A stretch of DNA of 64,000 bases, taken from the NCBI GenBank assembly GCA_903879705.1, contig CAIRMO010000135.1, forward strand, positions 1 to 64,000, given 5' to 3'. The stretch is from an uncultured Candidatus Competibacteraceae bacterium. Lineage in GTDB: Bacteria > Pseudomonadota > Gammaproteobacteria > Competibacterales > Competibacteraceae. Below the pieces are notes generated by a model. It was not told the DNA's origin and ran no database searches. It saw nothing but the letters and a program-made list of their open reading frames with translations. Made by a program: the position numbers and the translations under genes. Below are positions 29,433 through 37,171 of this stretch, piece by piece. Each line of letters starts with the position of its first letter. Positions within the stretch are counted from its first letter, which is position 1.

Positions 29433-30485
29433 TCAATGGCGATGCCGATGGTGCGAGTCCGGGAAGTGGATATGGCCGTGCGTCAGCGGCTCATGGCGGT
29501 GCGAGTGGCGATGGTTGCGGCCGGTCGGTGCCTGTTCATCATGCGGGTGCTGGTGATGAGTATCGTGGCTATGTTCATGCTCGTGTTCCATCGCCTCGTG
29601 CCTGTGGAGGTGACTGTGCTGTTCGGTGAGGTGCAGCCAGACGCCCAGTGCCATCAATGCGGCGGCAATCAGCAACCGGGCGCTGACCGGCTCACCCAGG
29701 AGGGGAATAGCGAGAATTGCGCCGAAGAACGGCGCTACGGTGAAAAAGGCTCCGGTTCTGGCGGTCCCGAGATGCCGCAGGCCAACCACGAAAAGGGCCA
29801 AGCTCACACCATAGGCAAGAAAGCCCACCACCATCGCCCCGGCTAGAGGGGGCAGCGATGGCCAGGTCGCACCCAGTGCAAAGGCGCCGATCAAATTGAC
29901 TGAGCCAGCGACCCATCCCTTGACCGCGGCAATCCAGGTCGGATCCGCCAGCGAAATCTTGCGCGTCAGGTTGTTATCGAGTCCCCACGCGCAGCACGCG
30001 CCCAACACGGCCAGCGAAGGCCACAGTCCGGCAAAGCGGACTTCATCCGGCCAACTCAAAACCCCGGCACCGGCCACAATAGCGGCCATACCCAGCGCAA
30101 TCCGCCGGTCGAAGTTTTCCTTGAACGCAAACCAGGCCAGCAGGGCGGTGAATACGCCTTCGGCGTTCAGGAGCAGCGATGCACCCGATGCGGGCATTCC
30201 GGTCAAGCCCAACATCAATAACACCGGGCCGACGATGCCGCCCGCCACGATAGCGCCCGCGAACCACGGTTGTTCGTGGCGCGGGAGTCTGACGGCAGGC
30301 GCGTTGTTCAAACGACGATACAGCGTCAGGCCGATGCCGGAACCCAGGTAGAACAGGCCCGCCAGCAACCACGGGCTGATACTATCCAAGAGCAGTTTCG
30401 CCAGCGGCGTTCCCGCGCCGAACAACAAGGCGGCTCCGAGGGTGGCCGGAACGCCCGGTTGGCGTAGCGCTGTTGTCCAATTCAT
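29433..30485 (-). CDS. EamA/DMT family transporter with His-rich C-terminal tail
   Basis: A protein of about 350 aa (ATG at 30485; a TTG at 30524 is also possible, neither has a clear ribosome site). About ten hydrophobic segments form two EamA halves (LGAALLFGAGTPLAKLLLD; GACCAWGLDNNLTRKISL). The last 60 or so residues are very rich in His and Glu (HSHLHRHEAMEHEHEHSHD and more), a typical metal-binding tail. EamA proteins export metabolites; the tail suggests metal sensing or cargo, but the substrate is unknown. Confidence 0.85.
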   Translation of the reverse strand: MNWTTALRQPGVPATLGAALLFGAGTPLAKLLLDSISPWLLAGLFYLGSGIGLTLYRRLNNAPAVRLPRHEQPWFAGAIVAGGIVGPVLLMLGLTGMPASGASLLLNAEGVFTALLAWFAFKENFDRRIALGMAAIVAGAGVLSWPDEVRFAGLWPSLAVLGACCAWGLDNNLTRKISLADPTWIAAVKGWVAGSVNLIGAFALGATWPSLPPLAGAMVVGFLAYGVSLALFVVGLRHLGTARTGAFFTVAPFFGAILAIPLLGEPVSARLLIAAALMALGVWLHLTEQHSHLHRHEAMEHEHEHSHDTHHQHPHDEQAPTGRNHRHSHRHEPLTHGHIHFPDSHHRHRH

Positions 30486-30556
30486 AGGAGGCCATCCGGT
30501 TGATGCGATGCCGATCGGGTGCAACTTTGGTTAATGATTGTTAAGGAGGATTGCTG

Positions 30557-31147
30557 ATGACTACACCCGATGCCCTGATTCCCAACGCTATGCGCCTGGC
30601 GGAATTTGCTCACCGCCAGATCGGCCACCGCCGTAAAGCTCCGCCCGGCGAGGATCGTCCCGCCTATTTCCTGCATTTGACCGAGGTGGCCTGGTTGCTG
30701 CTGGATAGCGGTCTCCACGATGATGAACTGATCGCCGCTGCCTTCCTGCATGACATTATCGAGGACTGTGGCTATAGCGAAGCGGCGCTGGCGGAACAGA
30801 TCGGCCATCAGCGCGTGGCTGCGCTGGTGGCCGCCGTTTCGGAAACCGACAAGCAGCAGAGTTGGGAAGAACGCCAACAGCATTACCACGAGCAGTTGGC
30901 GGCACTGAATGATCCGGTCATTCTGGCGCTGTCCTGTGCTGACAAAACTTCTAACCTGACCGACATGAACCGGTTGCTGGCCAAGGGCTACTCGGTAGAC
31001 CGTTTCACCAAACGCGGTTTTGCATCGCAACAGGCGAAGTTTATGGCGCTGAATGCGTTGTTTCAGGGTCGGACGCCCGCACGGTTGTACCAGCGCTTCG
31101 AGCAGGCATTACGCGAATTTCAGGAACGGGGCCAGGCGCTGTCCTAA
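30557..31147 (+). CDS. HD-domain hydrolase, small alarmone hydrolase-like
   Basis: A 196-aa protein with a strong ribosome site (AAGGAGG) before the ATG at 30557. It has the HD pattern of RelA/SpoT hydrolase domains and MESH1: His40 (YFLHL), His65-Asp66 and Glu69-Asp70 in AAAFLHDIIEDCG, and the later Asp in LSCADKTSNLTDM. There is no synthetase domain. A role in (p)ppGpp or related nucleotide hydrolysis is plausible by family but not shown. It is divergent from the EamA gene and convergent with plsY. Confidence 0.75.
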   Translation: MTTPDALIPNAMRLAEFAHRQIGHRRKAPPGEDRPAYFLHLTEVAWLLLDSGLHDDELIAAAFLHDIIEDCGYSEAALAEQIGHQRVAALVAAVSETDKQQSWEERQQHYHEQLAALNDPVILALSCADKTSNLTDMNRLLAKGYSVDRFTKRGFASQQAKFMALNALFQGRTPARLYQRFEQALREFQERGQALS

Positions 31148-31162
31148 ATCACCCTTTTCTGA

Positions 31163-31762
31163 TTATCCTTCGGGCCGGTCGGTGCCGATAGAGTCTTCGG
31201 TGCCGGCCAACAAGTGGCGGATATTGGAGCGGTGCCGCCAGATCAGCAGGATCGCCATGATCAGAATTGCGGCGCTGTAGATCAGCGGTAAGCCGAACAG
31301 CCAGGCGTACAGCGGGGCCAGCGCGGCGGCGGTCAAGGCGGACAGCGAGGAAATGCGGACGGTGAAGGCCATGATTAGCCAGGTCGCCACCACCGCCAGC
31401 GCGGTCAGCCACGACAGGCCGAGGATGACCCCAAACGCGGTCGCGACTCCTTTGCCGCCTTCAAAGCCGAAGAACACCGGGTATAAATGCCCCAGAAATG
31501 CCGCCAGCCCGGTCAGCGCCAGTCCGACATCATCAACGCCCGCCCCTCGCGCCAGCAGCACAAGTAACAAGCCCTTGAGGAAATCGCCGGCCAAGGTAAT
31601 GGCAGCGGCTTTTTTGCCGCCGAAGCGCAGCACGTTGGTCGCGCCGGGGTTGCGCGATCCTTCGCTGCGTGGATCGGGTAGGCCCATGATCCGGCAAACG
31701 ATGATCGCGGTAGAAATGGAGCCGGCCAGATAGCCAAGTCCAACAAACAATGTGGTCAACAT
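31163..31762 (-). CDS. plsY: Glycerol-3-phosphate acyltransferase PlsY
   Basis: A 199-aa integral membrane enzyme that transfers the acyl group of acyl-phosphate to glycerol-3-phosphate, starting phospholipid synthesis. Diagnostic loops are AGSISTAIIVCRI, the DPRSEGSRNPGATNVLR motif, and VFFGFEGGKGVATAFGVILG. It is divergent from folB with about 98 nt between starts, an arrangement common in gammaproteobacteria. Confidence 0.95.
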   Translation of the reverse strand: MLTTLFVGLGYLAGSISTAIIVCRIMGLPDPRSEGSRNPGATNVLRFGGKKAAAITLAGDFLKGLLLVLLARGAGVDDVGLALTGLAAFLGHLYPVFFGFEGGKGVATAFGVILGLSWLTALAVVATWLIMAFTVRISSLSALTAAALAPLYAWLFGLPLIYSAAILIMAILLIWRHRSNIRHLLAGTEDSIGTDRPEG

Positions 31763-31860
31763 GGAACGTCGCTATTGAGTGCCTTCAGCAAAGCCGGGAG
31801 TGGGCCGGCGGGAACCGGGACTGTTTTGCATTAAGATAAGCTGCCGTCTGGAGTCCCCTC

Positions 31861-32217
31861 ATGGATCTTATCTTCATTCACGAACTGCGTGTTGAAACCA
31901 CGATTGGCGTTCATCCGCATGAGCGTCAGGCTCGCCAAACCCTGATCCTTGATCTGGAGCTGGGCGCGGATCTTCGTCCGGCGGCCACCACCGACCGGCT
32001 GAATGATACCCTTGATTATCAGGCCGTGGCGCGGCGGATAGGCGAATTAGCCGGTGTCAGCGAGGTGCAGTTGGTGGAAACCCTGGCCGAGCTGATGGCT
32101 GAATTATTGTTGCGGGAGTTTGCGGTGTCCTGGTTGCGGCTGACCTTGCGTAAACCTGGCGCATTGCCCGAAGCACGCGAAGCCGGGGTTTGCATCGAAC
32201 GCGGGCGGCGGGACTGA
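31861..32217 (+). CDS. folB: Dihydroneopterin aldolase FolB
   Basis: A 118-aa enzyme of folate synthesis that converts dihydroneopterin to 6-hydroxymethyl-dihydropterin. Family features are the start MDLIFIHELRVETTIGVHPHERQ, the LDYQAVARRIGEL block and the conserved Glu/Lys C-terminal core (WLRLTLRKPGALPEAREAGV). It is followed closely by folK. Confidence 0.94.
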   Translation: MDLIFIHELRVETTIGVHPHERQARQTLILDLELGADLRPAATTDRLNDTLDYQAVARRIGELAGVSEVQLVETLAELMAELLLREFAVSWLRLTLRKPGALPEAREAGVCIERGRRD

Positions 32218-32222
32218 GCGCC

Positions 32223-32774
32223 GTGGCCCAGGTTTATGTGGGCATCGGCAGCAATATTGAACCGGACCAGCACATTCGCACCGGACTGGCGGCGCTGCGC
32301 CAGCGCTTTGGCCCGCTGATGATTTCGACGATCTATGCCAATGCGGCGGTGGGGTTTAGGGGGGCGGATTTTCTGAATCTGGTGGTGGGTTTCACCACCG
32401 GTTTGACGATTCATGCCGTCGTTGCCGGTCTGCGTGAAATTGAGGCGATCTATCCGCCGGCGGGTGGCAACGGTTTGAAATTCACCTCGCGGGCGCTGGA
32501 CCTGGATTTGCTGCTTTACGACGATCTGGTATTACAGGAACAGGGTCTGCATATTCCCCGCCCGGAAATCACTCGCTATGCCTTTGTGTTGAAACCACTG
32601 GCGGAGATTGCCGGCGACCGGCGTCATCCAGTGCTGGGGCGCACCTTTGCCGAATTGTGGGCGGCCTTTAATCCAGCGCCGGACACGCTGAAGCCCCTTT
32701 CCCGCAAGCGGGCTAGGGGAGTGAACGGTTACGGGATATTCAGGCTTCCATCGCGCATTGACCGCATTATTTGA
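32223..32774 (+). CDS. folK: 2-amino-4-hydroxy-6-hydroxymethyldihydropteridine pyrophosphokinase FolK
   Basis: FolK pyrophosphorylates the product of FolB. It starts with GTG at 32223, five bases after the folB stop (VAQVYVGIGSNIEPDQHIR). The family motif RALDLDLLLYDDLVLQE and PRPEITRYAFVLKPLAEI are intact. The last 28 or so residues (from LKPLSRKRARG on) are encoded by a hairpin repeat also found at 56574-56612, so the native stop seems to have been lost and the frame extended through the repeat. Confidence 0.92.
   Translation: MAQVYVGIGSNIEPDQHIRTGLAALRQRFGPLMISTIYANAAVGFRGADFLNLVVGFTTGLTIHAVVAGLREIEAIYPPAGGNGLKFTSRALDLDLLLYDDLVLQEQGLHIPRPEITRYAFVLKPLAEIAGDRRHPVLGRTFAELWAAFNPAPDTLKPLSRKRARGVNGYGIFRLPSRIDRII
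32694..32732. repeat. 38-nt hairpin repeat, copy 1
   Basis: The sequence ccccttcccgcaagcggg-like block with ctaggggagtgaacggttac forms a stem (cccct...agggg around cccgcaagcggg). A close copy is at 56574-56612. Here it lies inside the 3' end of folK. Confidence 0.75.
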
Positions 32775-32970
32775 AAATGGCGGTCACGGGAAATGTCTTG
32801 TATTGATTCAAGGTCACCATACAGAAGGCCGCGCTAACCGTAGTGCAACCACGCCAGCCGACAAAGCTGGACGATCCGGGAACGGCGACAAGAATCACTT
32901 CACTGCCGTAACTGTAAGGTTCGTTGCAGTCCGATCCGCAGTCAATGCCGCACCGAATCTTTACGTCCTT
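32767..32970 (-). pseudogene. Detached C-terminal InlB-like repeat of the giant surface protein
   Basis: Minus-strand translation gives KIRCGIDCGSDCNEPYSYG, then SEVILVAVPGSSSFVGWRGC and a final FPVTAIFK followed by TAA at 32767-32769. This is a complete Cys-containing repeat of the same type as those ending the 1232-aa protein encoded at 33149-36847. It lies just past that protein's stop, separated by palindromic repeats, and was probably its original C-terminus. Confidence 0.8.
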
Positions 32971-32971
32971 G

Positions 32972-33004
32972 TGACTGGATTCCGGCGTCCATGCCGGAAT
33001 GACG
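32972..33004. repeat. REP-like palindrome, copy 2a
   Basis: The sequence gactggattccggcgtccat with gccggaatgacga is a palindrome whose arms (ttccggc/gccggaa) vary in step, so base pairing is conserved relative to copies with ttcccgc/gcgggaa. Confidence 0.8.
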
Positions 33005-33025
33005 AATTTTGATTCCTATTGAGAA

Positions 33026-33085
33026 TTGCGGGTATCCAGCCTTTTAAGCGAATGACTGGATTCCCGCTAATGCGGGAATGACGAA
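33026..33085. repeat. REP-like two-part repeat, copy 2b
   Basis: It has the left part ttgcgggtatccagcc and the right palindrome ttcccgctaatgcgggaa followed by tgacga. Together with copy 2a it sits between the last codons of the surface-protein gene and its detached C-terminal repeat. Confidence 0.85.
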
Positions 33086-33148
33086 AGAAGCAGGTAAAGT
33101 TCAGCCACCCTCTCCCACAGGGCGAGGTAAATGAATGGTTACATCACC

Positions 33149-36100
33149 TCACGGGTTTTTAAAACCATCCATCTTTACCACGCAGCTAGTAGGAGTTTGG
33201 CTGAAACATTGGCCTAACTTCCAGATGACTGGTGCTTTTGCGGTCAAAGTAACAACGGTATTAAGGGTATAGAATTTTTCACAGACGCTACCACAATTGA
33301 TTCCAGCCGGAACACTGGTTACGATTGCGGCTTTTGGGGTTACCTTCAATTTAGGCCGGAAAGCCGCTATGACTTTTTTAGCCGCCGTCATGCGTAATAC
33401 GCAAGATGGAGTGGTAGTTATGGCGCAATTACCACCCCAGTTAGCAAATTGCCAATTCAAATCCGTAGGCACGGCAGTCAAGGTAACAAGCTGGTCAAGT
33501 TTATAGGGTCTAGTGCAAGTAGCGGGACCACCGACGCAAGCAGGATATTCAGGAAGGGTGATTTTGCCTCCCTTACCTACAGTCACAGTCAAGATCGGCT
33601 TGAAAACAGCGGTGACGGTTTTGGCCCCATTCATGGGTATTTTGCATTGATTAGGAATATTAGGCACCGGCGTACAACCGACCCAACTGCCGAATGCAAA
33701 ACCAACCGATGGTGTAGCGGTGAGGATAACCTCAATGGCAGGATTCCTAAGGTCATAAAATTCAGTACAGTCAGTGCCGCAATTGATTCCAAGCGGGCTA
33801 CTGATTACGGTACCACTGCCAATTTTGACGACCTTCAGCATCGGCTTGAAAATAGCGATGACTGTTTTATCAGCAGCCATCGTTACCGTGCATCCAGTCA
33901 TACCAACACATGCTCCGCCCCATCCTGCAAATTGCCAGTCAGTAGCCGGAAAAACCGCAAGACTGACGATCATGCCGCTGGCAAAATTGGCGATGCAAAT
34001 CGTGCCGCAATTGATTCCGCTCGGATTGCTGACAACGACTCCATTACCGGTGCGATCCAAAATCAGCTTGTAAGTCTGCTCGACAATCGGGATGGTCTGC
34101 TCAACAGAATTATTGTCGATATTGTCGTCATTGACTGCCGCTGTGACCTGAGCGCTAATCGTGATTGAGCCTAATTGGTGAGGAGTCAATTTAAAAGTGA
34201 TGGTTCTATGAGCCTGCGCTGGTAAGGGGAAAGGGACAGGAGGGATGCCAGAGGCCGTATATTCCCCCCGGCAAGTCAGAATAGACATAACCCAAGGATC
34301 ACACGTTATATCTTGTTCTGGAGTCACTGCGCCCGGTGTAACAGTCGCAGGTAAAATCACCATGAACGCAATATTTGGTGCTGGTAAATTATCATTGCTG
34401 TCATTGTACGCAGTCAGAGTACACGTCATCGGTAGGTCAATAATAGCCGGTGAATCGCAGATCAAATGGAGCCGCACATCTACTGGCGCGGTCCCCAGTT
34501 TGGTGACGAAAGCATCCTTGCTACTGCCGTTGATAGTGTTATCGTGGGTACCGGGTGTCACTGGAAAATCGGAAGCCGAAGTTAACCCGGTCACATAAAC
34601 ACCGTAGATATGATGAAGGTTGTTAAAACCATCATCGAACGTCACATACCTGCCGGGAGGATCAATAGCGATGGCAGCGCCGCTATCAATGTTATTATTA
34701 CCTCCCAGATAAGTGGCATAAGCCAGTTGCGCTGAACCAATGGCGTCCATATTGATTTGTGCAACGAACGCATCCCGAGTTCCGCCCAGCGTTTTATCAA
34801 AAGCGCCAGCAGTGGCTGGAAATTTAGTGGAAGCCGTGGCTCCGGTTACATAGACATAATTTTCGCTATTCACTGAGTTATTAGCCAGAATAATCCTGGC
34901 GCCACTATCGGAATTTTCTCCACCCAAGTAAGTGGAATATTCCAGCGCACTACCAGTGGGATGAATTTTAGTGACAAAAGCATCCCCATTGCCGCCATAT
35001 GCTGTACCGAAAGCCCCGGAAGTGACCGGAAAATTGGTACTAGCGGTCCCGGTTACATAAGCATAGTATGCACTGTCCACGGTAATTCCAGCGCCACTGT
35101 CGGCACCTATTCCACCTAAATAGGTGGAATAAACCAGCGATGCATTGCCACCGGCAGGGTTGAATTTAGCAACGAAAGCATCAGTACTACCACTCAGCGT
35201 TTGATAAGCAGCGCCTGACGTATTCATATTAGTTGAAGCGGTAGAGCCAGTGATATAGATATTGCCTATAGTATCCACCGCAATTCCGGCACCCTTGTCA
35301 TCCTTGGTTCCTCCAAAGTAAGTCGAATACAACCGGCTCCAAGCAGCTGGTGCTGGAGGAGGAGGACTGTATTTGGTGACAAAAGCGTCAAAGCCACCGG
35401 CGAGTAACGGTTGATAGGGATTGGTCGTTGGAAAATTAGCATTTGGGTTAGTGCTAGAGTAAGTTGAATTTGTATAACCAGTTACATAAATATTTCCCGC
35501 CGCATCTACAGTAATATCAGTGCCACCTTCATCCTTGCTGCCGCCCAGAAGCGTGGTAGATAGCAGCAAACAGTCTCCTGGCTTATTCGGCTTAATCGAA
35601 ACAACAAAGGCGTCAGTCGAACCATTGACTACTGCTGGTGGCCCACCCATAGGGAATGTAGTAGAAGCGGTGGTTCCAGTGATGTAAAGCGTAGTAGTTC
35701 CATAATTTAGAAAATCTAGGGTAATTGCTGATGCAATATCATCTTTATCTCCAGTACCAGATATTAAACTAGAACATTCAAGAACAAAATTTTTATTAAA
35801 CCTTGAAATAAAAATATCCATTTTAGTATATGAAAGATCGCGGACACTACCAGGAAAATTGGCTGAAGCCGTTGCGCCAGTGACATAAGTAAAGCCGAGT
35901 TTATCTACAGCAATCCCGGTGGCATAATCATCGACCATGCCGCCCAAAAACGTCGAATGAGCCAGCACTGGATCAATCACCAAGGGTTGGCTGCGGTCAT
36001 AAACAGCAATCGCAAAACCAATTTCGGCAATTTTATTTTCTGCCTGAATATCGCTCGCCGACTCCGGCGCAGAACGCAGCACAAATTGCCCATCCACCGG

Positions 36101-36847
36101 TTGACGCCGGCCCGCGATGTCCTGATAAACCACCGGCTTGTGCCAACGCAGTTCGCCAACCGCCATTTTCAACAGCAAATCGCCGTTATCGGCCAGTGTT
36201 GCCTGCACGGCTTCATTCAGTCCGGCAAACTTGACCCGGATTTGCCCCGGATCCGCGCCCGGCGCGACCACAAAGTCGTATTCCAGTTGCCGCTGATTGC
36301 CGTAATAAATCAGATCAATGCCGGGATAAACGCCCTGTAGCTGCACCTTGCCATAAGTGGCGACGCCAATTTGCCATTGCTGGGGATCTTGCCCCCGGTA
36401 GTAATTGATCCGGCTTGGCAACGGATCCAAACCGCCGATTTCCGGTTGGGGATTGGCGTCAAGCAAACTCATCCGCAGTGCCGAAAATTTGACGGCTGCC
36501 GGATCCGATTCTGTAGGCGAAGATGCGCGGAGGTTGAACACCGCCTCATTAGGGGTAAGAAACAGCGTATAGCCCGGCCCACGCGAGAGAAACCGCACCT
36601 GCGCATCGGTCTGGCCCCGATTGGCTTCGAAGATCAGCGGCAGCTTGCCGTAAATGGTATTGGTGAGCGCCTTTGGGTCGTCAGCGGGTGCGGTAGCCGG
36701 GAGCGTCAAGGAAACGACGGCTGACGGTTGCGGAACCACCGCCTTCTCCGCCGCCAATATTCCTATCGCTAATGCCACCACGGCTAACAGACTGATCCAT
36801 AACGCCGTCCGGTTCCGCCCTTGATGTTCTGTGTGCGGGCTTTTCAT
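33149..36847 (-). CDS. Giant SBBP beta-propeller surface protein with InlB-like repeats (3' end broken)
   Basis: A 1232-aa exported protein. Residues 14-32 form a signal or anchor segment (LWISLLAVVALAIGILA). A DUF7948-like N-terminal domain (LIFEANRGQTDAQVRFLSRG) precedes about seven SBBP repeats with the pattern STYLGG...GAGIAVD...IYITG, consistent with a propeller. A DUF11-like domain follows, then four Cys-containing divergent InlB B-repeats (GINCGTDC, WGGAC). The last repeat stops short at KMDGFKNP, with a probable frameshift at an A/C run. The middle and 3' parts are clearly more AT-rich than neighbours, suggesting transfer. Function unknown; adhesion or matrix binding is a guess. Confidence 0.85.
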   Translation of the reverse strand: MKSPHTEHQGRNRTALWISLLAVVALAIGILAAEKAVVPQPSAVVSLTLPATAPADDPKALTNTIYGKLPLIFEANRGQTDAQVRFLSRGPGYTLFLTPNEAVFNLRASSPTESDPAAVKFSALRMSLLDANPQPEIGGLDPLPSRINYYRGQDPQQWQIGVATYGKVQLQGVYPGIDLIYYGNQRQLEYDFVVAPGADPGQIRVKFAGLNEAVQATLADNGDLLLKMAVGELRWHKPVVYQDIAGRRQPVDGQFVLRSAPESASDIQAENKIAEIGFAIAVYDRSQPLVIDPVLAHSTFLGGMVDDYATGIAVDKLGFTYVTGATASANFPGSVRDLSYTKMDIFISRFNKNFVLECSSLISGTGDKDDIASAITLDFLNYGTTTLYITGTTASTTFPMGGPPAVVNGSTDAFVVSIKPNKPGDCLLLSTTLLGGSKDEGGTDITVDAAGNIYVTGYTNSTYSSTNPNANFPTTNPYQPLLAGGFDAFVTKYSPPPPAPAAWSRLYSTYFGGTKDDKGAGIAVDTIGNIYITGSTASTNMNTSGAAYQTLSGSTDAFVAKFNPAGGNASLVYSTYLGGIGADSGAGITVDSAYYAYVTGTASTNFPVTSGAFGTAYGGNGDAFVTKIHPTGSALEYSTYLGGENSDSGARIILANNSVNSENYVYVTGATASTKFPATAGAFDKTLGGTRDAFVAQINMDAIGSAQLAYATYLGGNNNIDSGAAIAIDPPGRYVTFDDGFNNLHHIYGVYVTGLTSASDFPVTPGTHDNTINGSSKDAFVTKLGTAPVDVRLHLICDSPAIIDLPMTCTLTAYNDSNDNLPAPNIAFMVILPATVTPGAVTPEQDITCDPWVMSILTCRGEYTASGIPPVPFPLPAQAHRTITFKLTPHQLGSITISAQVTAAVNDDNIDNNSVEQTIPIVEQTYKLILDRTGNGVVVSNPSGINCGTICIANFASGMIVSLAVFPATDWQFAGWGGACVGMTGCTVTMAADKTVIAIFKPMLKVVKIGSGTVISSPLGINCGTDCTEFYDLRNPAIEVILTATPSVGFAFGSWVGCTPVPNIPNQCKIPMNGAKTVTAVFKPILTVTVGKGGKITLPEYPACVGGPATCTRPYKLDQLVTLTAVPTDLNWQFANWGGNCAITTTPSCVLRMTAAKKVIAAFRPKLKVTPKAAIVTSVPAGINCGSVCEKFYTLNTVVTLTAKAPVIWKLGQCFSQTPTSCVVKMDGFKNP

Positions 36848-37171
36848 GGTTTTTCTCCGTTAGTCTGAATTTCAAAGGGCCGTTGCACATAAAGTGCCAC
36901 ACCTGGATTAGGACACAAATAATCACAGCCCAACGATGGGCAATCGCGGACGTATGGGTATTGTTTGATGCGGGAGGGAGCGATACGCCCTCCCTTAGAT
37001 GGAGAGGGCTGGAGGTCACTGCTACTCAATTAAGGGAGCGATGCTTGATCCATAACGCCCAAGCTTTGTTTTCCGTCATTCCCGCATCCGTGGGAATGAC
37101 GGAAAAAGTGGACAACCCAACGTCCTGAATCCTTAACTTAATGGCAGTCGGGCTGGAGATGCAAACGATGA
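36848..37171. other. Intergenic region with palindrome
   Basis: It contains the REP-like palindrome at 37071-37106. Otherwise no gene is seen. The region upstream of the surface-protein gene start (36850-36990) has no clear promoter. Confidence 0.5.
37071..37106. repeat. REP-like palindrome, copy 3
   Basis: A nearly perfect palindrome, ttccgtcattcccgcatccg with tgggaatgacggaaaa. Only the single hairpin is present, extended by the arms ttccgtc/gacggaa. It lies downstream of the fumarase gene and could end transcription. Confidence 0.85.

Larger units (their letters stand above)
32775..33148. other. Gap between folK and the giant surface protein
   Basis: The region holds the detached InlB-like repeat (32767-32970), two REP-like elements (32972-33004 and 33026-33085) and a further inverted repeat ccctctcccacagggcgagg near 33109-33128. 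No intact gene is seen. Confidence 0.7.

Noticed and set aside
33449-34168. Plus-strand frame of 239 codons inside the surface-protein gene
   Set aside because: It is antisense to the InlB-like repeats and its apparent repetitiveness comes from them.
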